Both the position numbers and the translations under genes were made by a program. Below, in pieces: positions 21,671 through 30,295 of a stretch of DNA of 64,000 nucleotides (its first letter is position 1; every line of letters starts with the position of its first letter). The notes under the pieces were generated by a model. That model was not told the origin of the DNA. It saw only the letters and a list, made by a program, of their open reading frames with translations, and did no database searches. Source of the DNA: Bacteroidales bacterium (GTDB lineage: Bacteria > Bacteroidota > Bacteroidia > Bacteroidales > Prolixibacteraceae); NCBI GenBank assembly GCA_012729335.1, contig JAAYDJ010000026.1, positions 1-64,000 on the forward strand, in the 5' to 3' direction.

Positions 21671-22561
21671 GTGGACAAAAGGAAATTCCTGAGATCACTG
21701 GTGTTTTTGCCATTAACTGTATCCGTTATGCATCTTGATGAATTGGCTAAAGTGACTGCTCCTCTGACCAGCACTGAAAAAATGCCCGTGCTGTTTCTCG
21801 GCCATGGCAGTCCGATGAATGCCATTGAAGAGAATGAATTTGTGGATGGCTTCCGCCAGGTGGGGAAAGAAATTCCCCGGCCAGCCGCCATCCTCTGTAT
21901 TTCTGCCCATTGGGAAACCCGTGGCACCTATGTCACGGCCATGGAAAAACCCATGACCATTCATGATTTCGGTGGTTTTCCTCAGGAGTTGTTCGATGTG
22001 CAGTATCCCGCTCCCGGAAGCCCCAAGCTGGCCCTTGAAACCCAATCGCTGGTGGAAACTGCTGAGGTCGGACTGGATGAGAAATGGGGTCTTGACCATG
22101 GCGCATGGAGCGTCATCAAACACCTTTACCCCGAGGCCGACGTTCCTGTGATCCAGTTGAGCCTGGATTACTACCGGACCCCCCGTGACCACTATGCACT
22201 GGCCAGTGAACTGAAAGCCCTGCGGGAAAAAGGGGTTCTGATCATCGGAAGCGGCAACATGGTTCACAATCTCAGGATGGTGGCCTGGAATAAGCTGCGG
22301 GAACCGGGATATGGCTTCGATTGGGCCCTGGAGGCCCAGGGGAAAATGAGAAAATTGATCCTTGATGGTGACCATACCTCTCTGATCGACTACTCTTCAC
22401 AGGGCAAAGCTTTCGAACTGGCCATTCCTACCCCTGAACATTTCCTGCCCCTGCTTTATGCACTGGCCCTGAAGGATGCAAAAGATCAGGTGATCCTGTT
22501 CAACGACAAAGCTGTCGGCGGATCGCTGACCATGACTTCGGTGAAAATCAGTCGGGCCTAA
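21671..22561 (+). CDS. ygiD: LigB-type extradiol dioxygenase (4,5-DOPA dioxygenase family)
   Basis: 296 residues from a GTG start. The GTG is chosen because Bacteroidota relatives also begin with a short K-R-K-F-L-R type leader before the catalytic domain. Motifs for the class III extradiol fold are LFLGHGSPMNAIEEN (His ligand, about 41-55), ISAHWETRG (second His), DHGAWSVIKHLYP (about 141-153), and IIGSGNMVHNLRM. These fit the YgiD family, which opens catechol rings with a Zn or Fe ion. The N-terminal RKFLRSLVFLPLTVSV stretch looks like a weak signal or membrane segment. It is the last gene of the yceI-doxX group. Confidence 0.85.
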   Translation: MDKRKFLRSLVFLPLTVSVMHLDELAKVTAPLTSTEKMPVLFLGHGSPMNAIEENEFVDGFRQVGKEIPRPAAILCISAHWETRGTYVTAMEKPMTIHDFGGFPQELFDVQYPAPGSPKLALETQSLVETAEVGLDEKWGLDHGAWSVIKHLYPEADVPVIQLSLDYYRTPRDHYALASELKALREKGVLIIGSGNMVHNLRMVAWNKLREPGYGFDWALEAQGKMRKLILDGDHTSLIDYSSQGKAFELAIPTPEHFLPLLYALALKDAKDQVILFNDKAVGGSLTMTSVKISRA

Positions 22562-22603
22562 TCCCCACGCTGACCAGACTTATCAAAGCATATGAATACG
22601 CAT

Positions 22604-22629
22604 GCGACAAGGATGGTTGCCATTTTTTT
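22604..22629 (+). terminator. Weak terminator candidate after ygiD
   Basis: GCGAC-AAGGATG-GTTGC forms a short stem (5 bp, one G-U) followed by CATTTTTTTT. The stem is weak, so this is only a candidate. Confidence 0.35.
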
Positions 22630-22786
22630 TGTTTTTATGTTAATTGGTTAATTTGTCAGGAATTCACCTGGCCAAAGAACCATTTTGCTATTTCTATTGT
22701 TCATTATGTCGGAAGACTCCTCCGGGTATCAGTTTTACTGCGCATATTTCCGGAGAAAAGAGATTTGAGGCAATAAAACAGATCAT

Positions 22787-23137
22787 ATGGTTAACAGGAC
22801 TTGGAGTAAGGAGGAGCAAGATAAACTGCTCATGACGTTGAAAAACCGTTTCGAGCTAAACCGAAACCGCCACCCGGGTATGGAGTGGGAGCAGGTAAGG
22901 GCCAGGCTTGACAACTATCCTGAAAAACTCAGGTCTCTTCAGCACATGGAAATGAGCGGAGGGGAACCCGATGTGGTGGGAGTTCATCCTTCGGGCGGAG
23001 AAATTCTTTTTTTCGACTGTTCTGCTGAAAGTCCGGCAGGCCGCAGAAATCTGTGTTATGATCATGTTTTCGTTTATCACAATGGTGCCGGTTCATACTA
23101 CGCTGTCAGAGGATTCCGCACCCTGCTTAAAGTGTAA
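22787..23137 (+). pseudogene. DUF4256 protein with large internal in-frame deletion
   Basis: The 116-residue ORF opens exactly like DUF4256 proteins (LKNRFELNRNRHPGMEW, then MSGGEPDVVG and FFDCSAESPAGRRNLCYD, to about residue 91) and closes like them (HVFVYHNGAGSYYAVRGFR, 93-111). The roughly 70 residues that normally lie between these blocks are missing, and the frame is kept. Full-length members are about 185 residues by my memory of the family. The join falls on a Y-D codon pair that occurs in both flanks in relatives, so a deletion between short direct repeats is likely. Either a decayed gene or a shortened but expressed protein. The function of DUF4256 is not known. Confidence 0.7.
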
Positions 23138-23148
23138 TTCCGTCTACC

Positions 23149-23781
23149 ATGTGGGCCCATACCAAGGAATCGCAGGAAAAGATCACCCCCCTTCTGGCGC
23201 TGGAATACCTGAAAGAAGGGAACCTTCGTTTTGTGAATAACCTGAAGGCTGACAGAAACTTGCTCAGGCAGGTGAACCAGACTTCCGAGGGGCAGTTTCC
23301 CTTTGCCGCCATACTGAGTTGCATCGATTCACGTACTTCTGCCGAATTGATCTTTGACCAGGGACTGGGTGATATATTCAGTATCAGGATTGCAGGCAAC
23401 ATCCTTAATGAGGATATTCTGGGCAGCATGGAATATGCTTGCAGGATAGCTGGTTCCAGGATTATCGTTGTTCTGGGTCATACCAAGTGTGGTGCCATAA
23501 TCGGGGCCTGCGACAATCTGGAATTGGGACATATCACCGGATTGGTTGCGAAAATTAAACCAGCCATTGCCAGGGAATTGACCATTACGGAAAACCGGAA
23601 CGGCCAAAATCTGGAATTGGTCAATAGGGTGGCTGCCATCAATGTCCACTACACTCTGGACCAGATCAGAGAGAGAAGCCAATTATTGCGGGATATGGAA
23701 TTAAGTGGCCGGATAATTTTGATTGGGGCGCTTTATGACATAGATAATGGCCATGTTACATTTTTTGACCAGAAACCATAG
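23149..23781 (+). CDS. Beta-class carbonic anhydrase
   Basis: 210 residues. The zinc site is complete: SCIDSR (Cys and the Asp-Arg dyad, about 57-62) and HTKCGA (His and Cys, about 109-114). The family motifs FSIRIAGNILNEDILGSMEYA and the C-terminal LIGALYDIDNGHVTF are present. The enzyme converts CO2 and water to bicarbonate and supports carboxylation reactions and pH balance in the cytoplasm. It starts 11 bases after the deleted DUF4256 gene, so the two are probably cotranscribed. No signal peptide is visible. Confidence 0.93.
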   Translation: MWAHTKESQEKITPLLALEYLKEGNLRFVNNLKADRNLLRQVNQTSEGQFPFAAILSCIDSRTSAELIFDQGLGDIFSIRIAGNILNEDILGSMEYACRIAGSRIIVVLGHTKCGAIIGACDNLELGHITGLVAKIKPAIARELTITENRNGQNLELVNRVAAINVHYTLDQIRERSQLLRDMELSGRIILIGALYDIDNGHVTFFDQKP

Positions 23782-24125
23782 AATCATGCTTGCTTCATAA
23801 TGTGATAAGAAAGGGTAAAGAATTTTCAGGAGTGAATTGATCCGCGTGTGCCTTTGGTGATTTTTTACTATGTGATATGATTACAAATTCATAATATAAT
23901 TCTGAAAAAGTTGATCCTGATATCATGCAAATGTCATTTCATATCTATATCTTTGTAATGAATTCATAAAAGGGTTATTCCAATCGATATCTGATAAAAT
24001 GAAACAACTCTCTCACTTTGTAGATTGAGACATCTTATACATGTTTTGATTATTTAAGTGGGTGTTTGAAAGATTCAGAAATTAATACATTATAAGGGTA
24101 GTAATCATTTAAAAATTAAAGGAGT
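23782..24125. promoter_or_regulatory. AT-rich 344-base leader region with promoter box
   Basis: No gene is seen. TATCTTTG at 23948-23955 fits the TAnnTTTG -7 consensus and would give a leader of about 165 bases before the ATG at 24126. AAAGGAG lies just before the start (24119-24125), an unusually good Shine-Dalgarno for this window. Confidence 0.4.
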
Positions 24126-24437
24126 ATGAAGATCACATTGACAAACGAGCAGGTGAATTCTCTGGTTGAAACTGAAGTGGCCAAGAGGGTAGGTGATTAT
24201 CAGGAGAGTTACCGGAGGGAACTGGAAAAACTCCAGGCCCAGCTGAATGAAATGCAGGCAACGGTCAGTGCTCTGATGGGGGCTGAAATTAAAGTTGTCA
24301 AAAAGAAAAAAACCACCAATGAGGAATTTGTGGCGATGTTTGAAAATGGGATGACCAATGCCCAGATTGCCAAGGAAACTGGGTATAATCCCTCATATAT
24401 TTCCCTTAAAAGGAAAAACCTTTTCAAGAAGGACTGA
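24126..24437 (+). CDS. Small coiled-coil protein with C-terminal HTH
   Basis: 103 residues. Residues about 18-55 form a charged helix with heptad pattern (YRRELEKLQAQLNEMQATV). Residues 60-66 are a lysine cluster (VKKKK), and residues 68-103 fold as a helix-turn-helix: TNEEFVAMFENGMTNAQIAKETGYNPSYIS, resembling the DNA-binding end of Hin/Sin-type or transposase-like HTHs. It is probably a dimeric DNA-binding protein. It stands alone, with a long AT-rich leader in front and a strong terminator behind. I do not recognise a named family. Confidence 0.6.
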   Translation: MKITLTNEQVNSLVETEVAKRVGDYQESYRRELEKLQAQLNEMQATVSALMGAEIKVVKKKKTTNEEFVAMFENGMTNAQIAKETGYNPSYISLKRKNLFKKD

Positions 24438-24477
24438 TATGAATTCTGGCTCCGGCCAGATCTGGTGTAATCTTCAT

Positions 24478-24523
24478 CCCGGGGAAACGGTGTATATCAT
24501 ACCTGATTCCCCGGGAGTTTTTT
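24478..24523 (+). terminator. Terminator after the HTH gene
   Basis: CCCGGGGAA - 20-base loop - TTCCCCGGG followed by AGTTTTTTAT. The stem is a perfect 9 bp. Downstream (24524-24675) nothing else is recognised before the convergent response-regulator gene. Confidence 0.7.
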
Positions 24524-24675
24524 ATAATATAACAATGTTTACCTTACGCATGGCGCATATTTAAACTTATGGAGGTTCCATCGCCTTCGGATTCCAGGTG
24601 GCCTCAGAACCATTTTCCGGTTTTGGTATTCCTGGAGTGAATAGATGTGCAACCCTGTAAGGCAGATTCAGGATA

Positions 24676-25356
24676 TCACTTGAAACGGTATCCTATTCCC
24701 GATTCCGTGACGATCATGGCAGGTTTGGAAGGGTCATCTTCCAGTTTCTTCCGGAGTTGGGCGATAAAAACCCTCAGATACTGGGATTGTTCGACATATC
24801 CGAATCCCCAGACATGTCTGAGGATGAACTGATGGGTAAGCACACGCCCGCGGTTTTGCGCTAAAAGCGCAAGAAGACTGAATTCGGTAGAGGTGAGTTT
24901 AATGATCTCATCTTTTTTTCTGACGATATGGTTGGCCAGGTCAATACTTACTTCTGCAGAGAGAATTACGGCCTCTTCTTTTTTGCTTTCTCCTGTACGG
25001 AGGGCCGCTCTGACCCGGGCCAGCAGCTCTCCCGTGCGGAATGGCTTGGTCAGGTAGTCGTTGGCTCCATTGTCCAGGGCTCTGACGATCTCCTCCTCGC
25101 TGCTGCGTACTGACAGAATCAGAACCGGTCTGGAATACCATTCCCTCAGTTTCCTGAGCAATTCCTGCCCGTCGATATCGGGAAGCCCCAGATCCAGAAT
25201 GACCAGTTCAGGATGATGCGTAGCAGCCATGATCAGTCCCTCCTTTCCGCTGGTGGTCAGAAGTGTCCTATAACCGTTGGCTGTCAGGGTGATGTCCAGC
25301 AATCTGCGGATCTGGTTCTCATCATCGATAATTAATATGATCTCTTTTTCCGGCAT
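24676..25356 (-). CDS. KdpE-like OmpR-family response regulator
   Basis: 226 residues. The receiver domain (1-120) has IDDE at the acidic pocket, the phospho-accepting Asp in LVILDLGLPDIDG (about residue 54), and the conserved Lys in YLTKPF. The winged-helix output domain (130-226) has LTSTEFSLLALLAQNRGRVL and VFIAQLRKKLEDDP, ending GIGYRFK. The whole is closest in pattern to KdpE. The gene lies 61 bases downstream of the KdpD-like kinase, on the same strand. Because trkH rather than kdpFABC is next to the pair, the likely target is K+ uptake or another response to potassium or osmotic stress. That target is inference. Confidence 0.85.
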   Translation of the reverse strand: MPEKEIILIIDDENQIRRLLDITLTANGYRTLLTTSGKEGLIMAATHHPELVILDLGLPDIDGQELLRKLREWYSRPVLILSVRSSEEEIVRALDNGANDYLTKPFRTGELLARVRAALRTGESKKEEAVILSAEVSIDLANHIVRKKDEIIKLTSTEFSLLALLAQNRGRVLTHQFILRHVWGFGYVEQSQYLRVFIAQLRKKLEDDPSKPAMIVTESGIGYRFK

Positions 25357-25417
25357 AGCGTCATCTTATGTGATTCACAAAGGGTGGTTGTTTTAAAGCA
25401 GGCCATCCCTGATCAGT

Positions 25418-26965
25418 TCATTCCGTATTCAGGGGGCTGCTCCATCCTGTGATGTCGGGTCGTTCCGAAGGGATAATCAGGGTGAAAACGGCCCCGCCCC
25501 CTGGCCGGTTGGCTGCGGAGATGGTCCCGTTGTGTGCGCTGACGAATCCTTTTACGATAGAAAGGCCCAATCCCAGGCCTCCGGTGTGGCTTCCTTTACC
25601 CCTGTAAAACTTGCGGAAGATATCTCTCAGTTCGTTTTCAGGGAAACCGGGCCCCTGGTCGCAGACTTCAAGCACCAGGTTGCCATGAAGGTAGTGGCAT
25701 CTGATGGTGATCTCCGATGCCGGTGGCGCATATTGTGTGGCATTATAAACCAGATTGTAGAGTACTTGTTCCATCAGACCGAAATCCATTTTTACCAGGG
25801 GCATCTCTTCTACGATTTCCACTTTCAGTGAGAAGGGTTTCAGTTCATCGGCAAGGTCTCCTGCCACTTTATTAATCAGGTCATTGATGTCGTGCCAGTT
25901 GGTACGGGGAGTGATGTGCCCGCTTTCTATCCGCGACATGTTGAGGAGGTTTTCAATTAAGCGGTTCAAACGGAGGGAGGCGGTGAAGATTTCCCGGGAG
26001 AGGGCGGTCTGCATCTTACGTGGCACCGTTGTATTGGCCATGGTATCGGATGCTCCCATGATGGTGGCCACCGGGATTCTCAGCTCATGCGAAATCGAAT
26101 TGAAGAGCGTTTTGTAGAGCCGGTCCGATTCGTGGAGAAACCTCACCATTTGTGCAGATTCAGCCAGAAATTCACGCTCAATGGCGTTGGATGCCAGTGT
26201 GATGAAGGCTTCCCAAAAAGTGTTGAGTTCTGTTTCGAAAGGATGCTCCCTGACCAATGCTACTACTCCGGGATTTAGCCGGGAACCTGTAAGCGGATAC
26301 CAGGTGTAACGGCTGTCAAAGGGTTGACTGGTGAAGGTGCCTGCTTTGCGGGAATGGGTAAACACCCACTGGGCAATCTGAAATTCCGACTCCGGAAGCT
26401 GACCGCTTCTTGCCAGTCCCACCGGTGCCCCCTGACGAGCGTCCCCCTCTCTCAGGATAAAAACCGATTCCGGGGAAAAGTAAGTGGTAATGCCTTCCGT
26501 GGCCACCCTGATGACTTCATCCATTCCGCTGGCCTTGGAGAGATCGCGTGTAAGCAGGAACAATGCATTGGTTTTCCGCTCCCGCTCCCTTGCCAGCAGT
26601 TCCTGGCGCCTTACCCGTGTGGTCAGGACTCCGCTGACTACGACAATGACGAAAAACAAACCGAAAATCAGAATATCTTCGCTCCTGTCAATCTTGAAGG
26701 TGTTGTGAGGGGGAATGAAGAAATAGTCCCAGGCCAGTGCACTCAAAGCCGAAGCCAGCAATACGGGGCCTGTTCCCAGAAAAGTGGAAAGAAAAGATAC
26801 TACAAACAGCAGGATAAAGGAAAACAGATGGTAATCACTTTCCGTGCGGAAGGAAAGACACAACAACAGGGCCACCCCTGTGATCAGAAGGGCAAGAAGG
26901 TATTGGACCCACCCCTTGGAGAGCAGAAATGCCGTTTGCTCCCGTATCCTTTTTTTGGTTTCCAT
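25418..26965 (-). CDS. KdpD-like sensor histidine kinase lacking the KdpD sensor domain
   Basis: 515 residues. It starts directly with four membrane helices of the DUF4118 type (about 14-115), followed by a GAF-like domain (about 135-270), HisKA with ISHELRIPVATIMGASD (phospho-accepting His near 290), and HATPase with LEVCDQGPGFPENE and GGLGLGLSIVKGF. True KdpD is near 900 residues and begins with a KdpD/Usp module with a Walker motif; that part is absent here. Such short forms are common in Bacteroidota. It probably phosphorylates the KdpE-like regulator encoded downstream. It begins 47 bases after trkH. Confidence 0.85.
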   Translation of the reverse strand: METKKRIREQTAFLLSKGWVQYLLALLITGVALLLCLSFRTESDYHLFSFILLFVVSFLSTFLGTGPVLLASALSALAWDYFFIPPHNTFKIDRSEDILIFGLFFVIVVVSGVLTTRVRRQELLARERERKTNALFLLTRDLSKASGMDEVIRVATEGITTYFSPESVFILREGDARQGAPVGLARSGQLPESEFQIAQWVFTHSRKAGTFTSQPFDSRYTWYPLTGSRLNPGVVALVREHPFETELNTFWEAFITLASNAIEREFLAESAQMVRFLHESDRLYKTLFNSISHELRIPVATIMGASDTMANTTVPRKMQTALSREIFTASLRLNRLIENLLNMSRIESGHITPRTNWHDINDLINKVAGDLADELKPFSLKVEIVEEMPLVKMDFGLMEQVLYNLVYNATQYAPPASEITIRCHYLHGNLVLEVCDQGPGFPENELRDIFRKFYRGKGSHTGGLGLGLSIVKGFVSAHNGTISAANRPGGGAVFTLIIPSERPDITGWSSPLNTE

Positions 26966-27012
26966 TGTGCTTTGTCAAATCAAAAGTAGCAAAAATTGTC
27001 ACGCCCATAGGC

Positions 27013-28464
27013 TCAGCTTTTCCAGAGCTCACGGGTAAACAGCATCAATACGGTATAAATCTCTAGTCTTCCGAGAAGCATGAGCCCGGAAAGGATGAGT
27101 TTCGCGGTATCGGGAATGTGGGCGTAGTTCCCCACTGGTCCCACGCTGCCCAGTCCGGGCCCGATTCCGGCCATGCAGGTAGCCACGGAACTGGCCGACA
27201 CCTGAAAATCAAGGCCATGGAGCATGATCATTATCGTCCCTGTGATGAAAACAAGAAAATAGAGGACGATGAAGCTGAGAATGGAGTTGTTCAGGGCGTC
27301 ATCGATTCCTCTTTTATTGATCTGGATACGCAGGACAGCCCCGGGATGCACCATCGTTTTGAAATAGCGTTGCAGATTCCTGAACACAATCAGGTGCCGG
27401 GCCATCTTGATGCCCCCTGCCGTAGAGCCGGTACTTCCCCCCAGGAACATGGCCAGAAAGATAATAGCCCATGCAAAAGCCGGCCATTGCATATAATCAG
27501 CCGTGGCAAAGCCCGTGCAGGAGATGATGGAAATCACCTGGAAGTAACTCTCCCTGAAGGATTCCTCCACTGGTTTCCCCATGGTGAAATGCAACGGGAA
27601 GGCAATGACCAGTCCGATGAGCAATACCACGACCATGTAAAATCTCAGCTCATCATTGGCTTTGATCCTGTTGAAGTTCCCATTGACCAGTGAAAAATGG
27701 ATCATGTAATTAATCCCCGACAAAAACATGAACAGCATGATCACATACTGGATATAGGGCGAATATTCTATGATGCTGGTGTTTTTGGGAGAGAATCCTC
27801 CGGTGGCTACAGTGCCGAAGGCGTGGCATGCACTTTCAAAGAGATTCATGCCTCCCAGCAGGAGTAGAACCATTTCAAGGAAAGTCAGGGCCAGATAGAT
27901 CATGAGTAACCTGATTCCCACCGCCTTAATCTTGGGTTGTATCTTCTCCTGAAGGGATGATTCCAGGGTGAAGAGTTGGTATCCTCCCATCTTCAGCGAG
28001 GGCATGACCAGGATTACCAGCACGATGATCCCGATACCCCCGATCCAGTGGGTCAGGCTTCGCCAAAGCAGCACCGATTTGGGCAAGGCTTCAATGTCGG
28101 TGAGAATGGAGGCCCCGGTGGTGGAAAACCCTGATATGGATTCGAATAAAGCGTCGACAAACGACGGAATGCTATGGGAAAGCAGGTAAGGCAGAGTTCC
28201 CGCCAGACTGATGATCAGCCATGAAGCGGTGACCGTCACATAGGCATCCTTCCGGGTAATCTGGACCTCATTTCTCCTCCTTCCGCTGAAGAGATGAAAC
28301 AGGAATCCCCCGGCCAGGGACACCAGGGCAGGAATCAGCAGTGGCGCCTCCTCCTCCCTGTAATACCGGGCTATCAGGGTGCAGAAAAGAAGAAAGCCAG
28401 CAACGATGAAAAGGTTGCTGCTGATCACCCTGAATATTAGCCTGAATTTTACCGGTTCACCCAT
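27013..28464 (-). CDS. trkH: TrkH/KtrB-type potassium uptake protein
   Basis: 483 residues with about ten to twelve hydrophobic segments and the four-fold P-loop repeat of K+ transporters. The loops are GFSTTGASIL (about 115), ATGGFSPKN (about 222), SCTGFATAD (about 320) and CMAGIGPGLGSVGP (about 437), each with the filter glycine. It is the pore of the Trk system for K+ entry. The partner TrkA is not in the window. It is directly upstream of the KdpD/KdpE-like pair on the same strand, which suggests the pair responds to the same need. Confidence 0.93.
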   Translation of the reverse strand: MGEPVKFRLIFRVISSNLFIVAGFLLFCTLIARYYREEEAPLLIPALVSLAGGFLFHLFSGRRRNEVQITRKDAYVTVTASWLIISLAGTLPYLLSHSIPSFVDALFESISGFSTTGASILTDIEALPKSVLLWRSLTHWIGGIGIIVLVILVMPSLKMGGYQLFTLESSLQEKIQPKIKAVGIRLLMIYLALTFLEMVLLLLGGMNLFESACHAFGTVATGGFSPKNTSIIEYSPYIQYVIMLFMFLSGINYMIHFSLVNGNFNRIKANDELRFYMVVVLLIGLVIAFPLHFTMGKPVEESFRESYFQVISIISCTGFATADYMQWPAFAWAIIFLAMFLGGSTGSTAGGIKMARHLIVFRNLQRYFKTMVHPGAVLRIQINKRGIDDALNNSILSFIVLYFLVFITGTIMIMLHGLDFQVSASSVATCMAGIGPGLGSVGPVGNYAHIPDTAKLILSGLMLLGRLEIYTVLMLFTRELWKS

Positions 28465-28603
28465 TCTGATTGTTCGGGACCAACAGACAGTCCATCGGTC
28501 ATGCCGTCATGCAAAAGCACTTCTTTTATCATTTACGGCACTGCAAACTAACTACGGAATGGATTAACGCTGTATTAAGATTAACCCGAAGGGCATAAAG
28601 ATT

Positions 28604-30145
28604 TTATAAAGATGGAGATGTGGCGATAGCCAGGGCGATGCGGATCCCGTCGGCGGCGCTGGAGATAATGCCGCCGGCATAGCCACTCCCTTCTCCGGCC
28701 ATGTAAAGGTTGGTGAATCCCTCGCATTTTCCGGTTTCATCACGGATGACCTGCACCGGACTGGAGGTTTTGCTTTCAAGGCCCAGGAGGATGCCGTTTT
28801 CGTAGCCTTTCAGTTTCCTGCTGAAATCCTGAAGGCCGAGAGTCAAAGCTTCCATCACGGGGTGGGGGATCATTTCCCAGAGGGGAGCAGGGATCAGCCC
28901 CAGAGGGTAGGAGGTGTCGTGGTCCTGGACCCGGTTTTTACGGCTGAGGAAGTCGCGGATGGTGCAGAAAGGGGCCCTGTACCCCTCGCTGAATCGGTAG
29001 AAGCTCTCCTCGAGGTCCTGGAGTCTGTCGAGGGCTTCGGCGGCATTTATAGGGCTATCTGCCAGCAGGTCAGGGTGAAGACCTGCCACGCAGGCGGCAT
29101 TGGCGAACCGGCCATTGCGACGGTACAGGCTCATGCCGTTGACAATATTGGTGGTGGCATATGCGGTAGCAGGAACCACCATGCCCCCGGGGCACATACA
29201 GAAGGTAAAGACCGGAAGCTCTCCTTCGTTATTGGAGGTGAGCCGGTATTCGGCGGCTTTCACCCCCGGAAGTTTCGCTACCCCCCATTGACCCCGGTTG
29301 ATGATCTCCTGCTCATGTTCTGCCCTGAATCCCAGGGCAAAATTCTTGGTACGGAAGGGCACTCCCCGCCGCATCAGCATCCGGTAGGTCTCATACGCCG
29401 AGTGGCCCGGCGCCAGCACGAACACCGACCCCTCTAAATCCCCGGCGGTGGTCATGGCATGTTTTATCGTGCCATTTTCGACCGACAGATCTTCCAGCAG
29501 CGTTTCAAAAAGGATGGTCCCTCCCAGTTCAATGAACTCCCGCCTCAGGTTCTTCACGATGACCTTGAGGTTGTCGCTCCCCACGTGCGGATGGGTGAGG
29601 TAAAGGATCTCTTCCGGTGCTCCGGCACGCACATAGCTCTCCAGGATAAACTGTTTCTCACGTGAGATATGCTTGGACCTGGAGGTGAGTTTCCCGTCGC
29701 TGAAGGTTCCTGCACCTCCTTCCCCGAAGGCATAGTTGCTTACGGGATCAAAGAGACCTCGCTCCTCAAAACGCTGAATTCCCCGGTCTCTCTGGCCTAC
29801 TTTGCTCCCCCGCTCCACGATGGTGGTCTCAAAACCAGCACGCTGTAACACCAGAGCAGCAAAAAAACCGGCCGGACCGCTGCCCATGACCACCGCCCTG
29901 CGGTCCCTCTTCTTATACGGAATCTCCAGCGGCGCTTCCACAGGAGCCGCGCCACCCTTGATCTCGCCCGAAGTGACCGCCACACGAACCGCCCAATGGA
30001 TGTTCTCCTTCTTACGGGCATCAAGGCTTTTGTGGATGATCTGAAAGGTGAAATTCTTCAGCCGCAGCTCCTTGCTGATCCGCTGTTGAAGCATCTCCCC
30101 GCTGTAACCTGTCGGTAGTTTCAGGTCTAGTTCTTTGTAACCCAT
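28604..30145 (-). CDS. FAD-dependent dehydrogenase (COG2509 family)
   Basis: 513 residues. An N-terminal BFD-like/ferredoxin-like region (1-85) precedes the FAD-binding Rossmann motif VVMGSGPAGFFAALVLQRAG (about 96-115) and the IVERG acidic end of strand 2. The segment FGEGGAGTFSDGKLTSRSK (about 155-175) is diagnostic of this family. C-terminal LYMAGEGSGYAGGI binds the cofactor again. The substrate of the family is unknown. It is soluble, without signal peptide. It stands between trkH and the peptidase gene with no sign of an operon. Confidence 0.88.
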   Translation of the reverse strand: MGYKELDLKLPTGYSGEMLQQRISKELRLKNFTFQIIHKSLDARKKENIHWAVRVAVTSGEIKGGAAPVEAPLEIPYKKRDRRAVVMGSGPAGFFAALVLQRAGFETTIVERGSKVGQRDRGIQRFEERGLFDPVSNYAFGEGGAGTFSDGKLTSRSKHISREKQFILESYVRAGAPEEILYLTHPHVGSDNLKVIVKNLRREFIELGGTILFETLLEDLSVENGTIKHAMTTAGDLEGSVFVLAPGHSAYETYRMLMRRGVPFRTKNFALGFRAEHEQEIINRGQWGVAKLPGVKAAEYRLTSNNEGELPVFTFCMCPGGMVVPATAYATTNIVNGMSLYRRNGRFANAACVAGLHPDLLADSPINAAEALDRLQDLEESFYRFSEGYRAPFCTIRDFLSRKNRVQDHDTSYPLGLIPAPLWEMIPHPVMEALTLGLQDFSRKLKGYENGILLGLESKTSSPVQVIRDETGKCEGFTNLYMAGEGSGYAGGIISSAADGIRIALAIATSPSL

Positions 30146-30295
30146 ATATGCGAATGAGGTAATTGGTATGAATGAAATAGTATGTCAGGCTGCATCCAGG
30201 GTAAAACCTTGCCTTATTCAGGAAAGGAAAAGATCACGGATAATCCTTAAAGGGCAGGCCGCAGAAGGGCTGAGAAGGGCGTATCAGGGGCGGAG

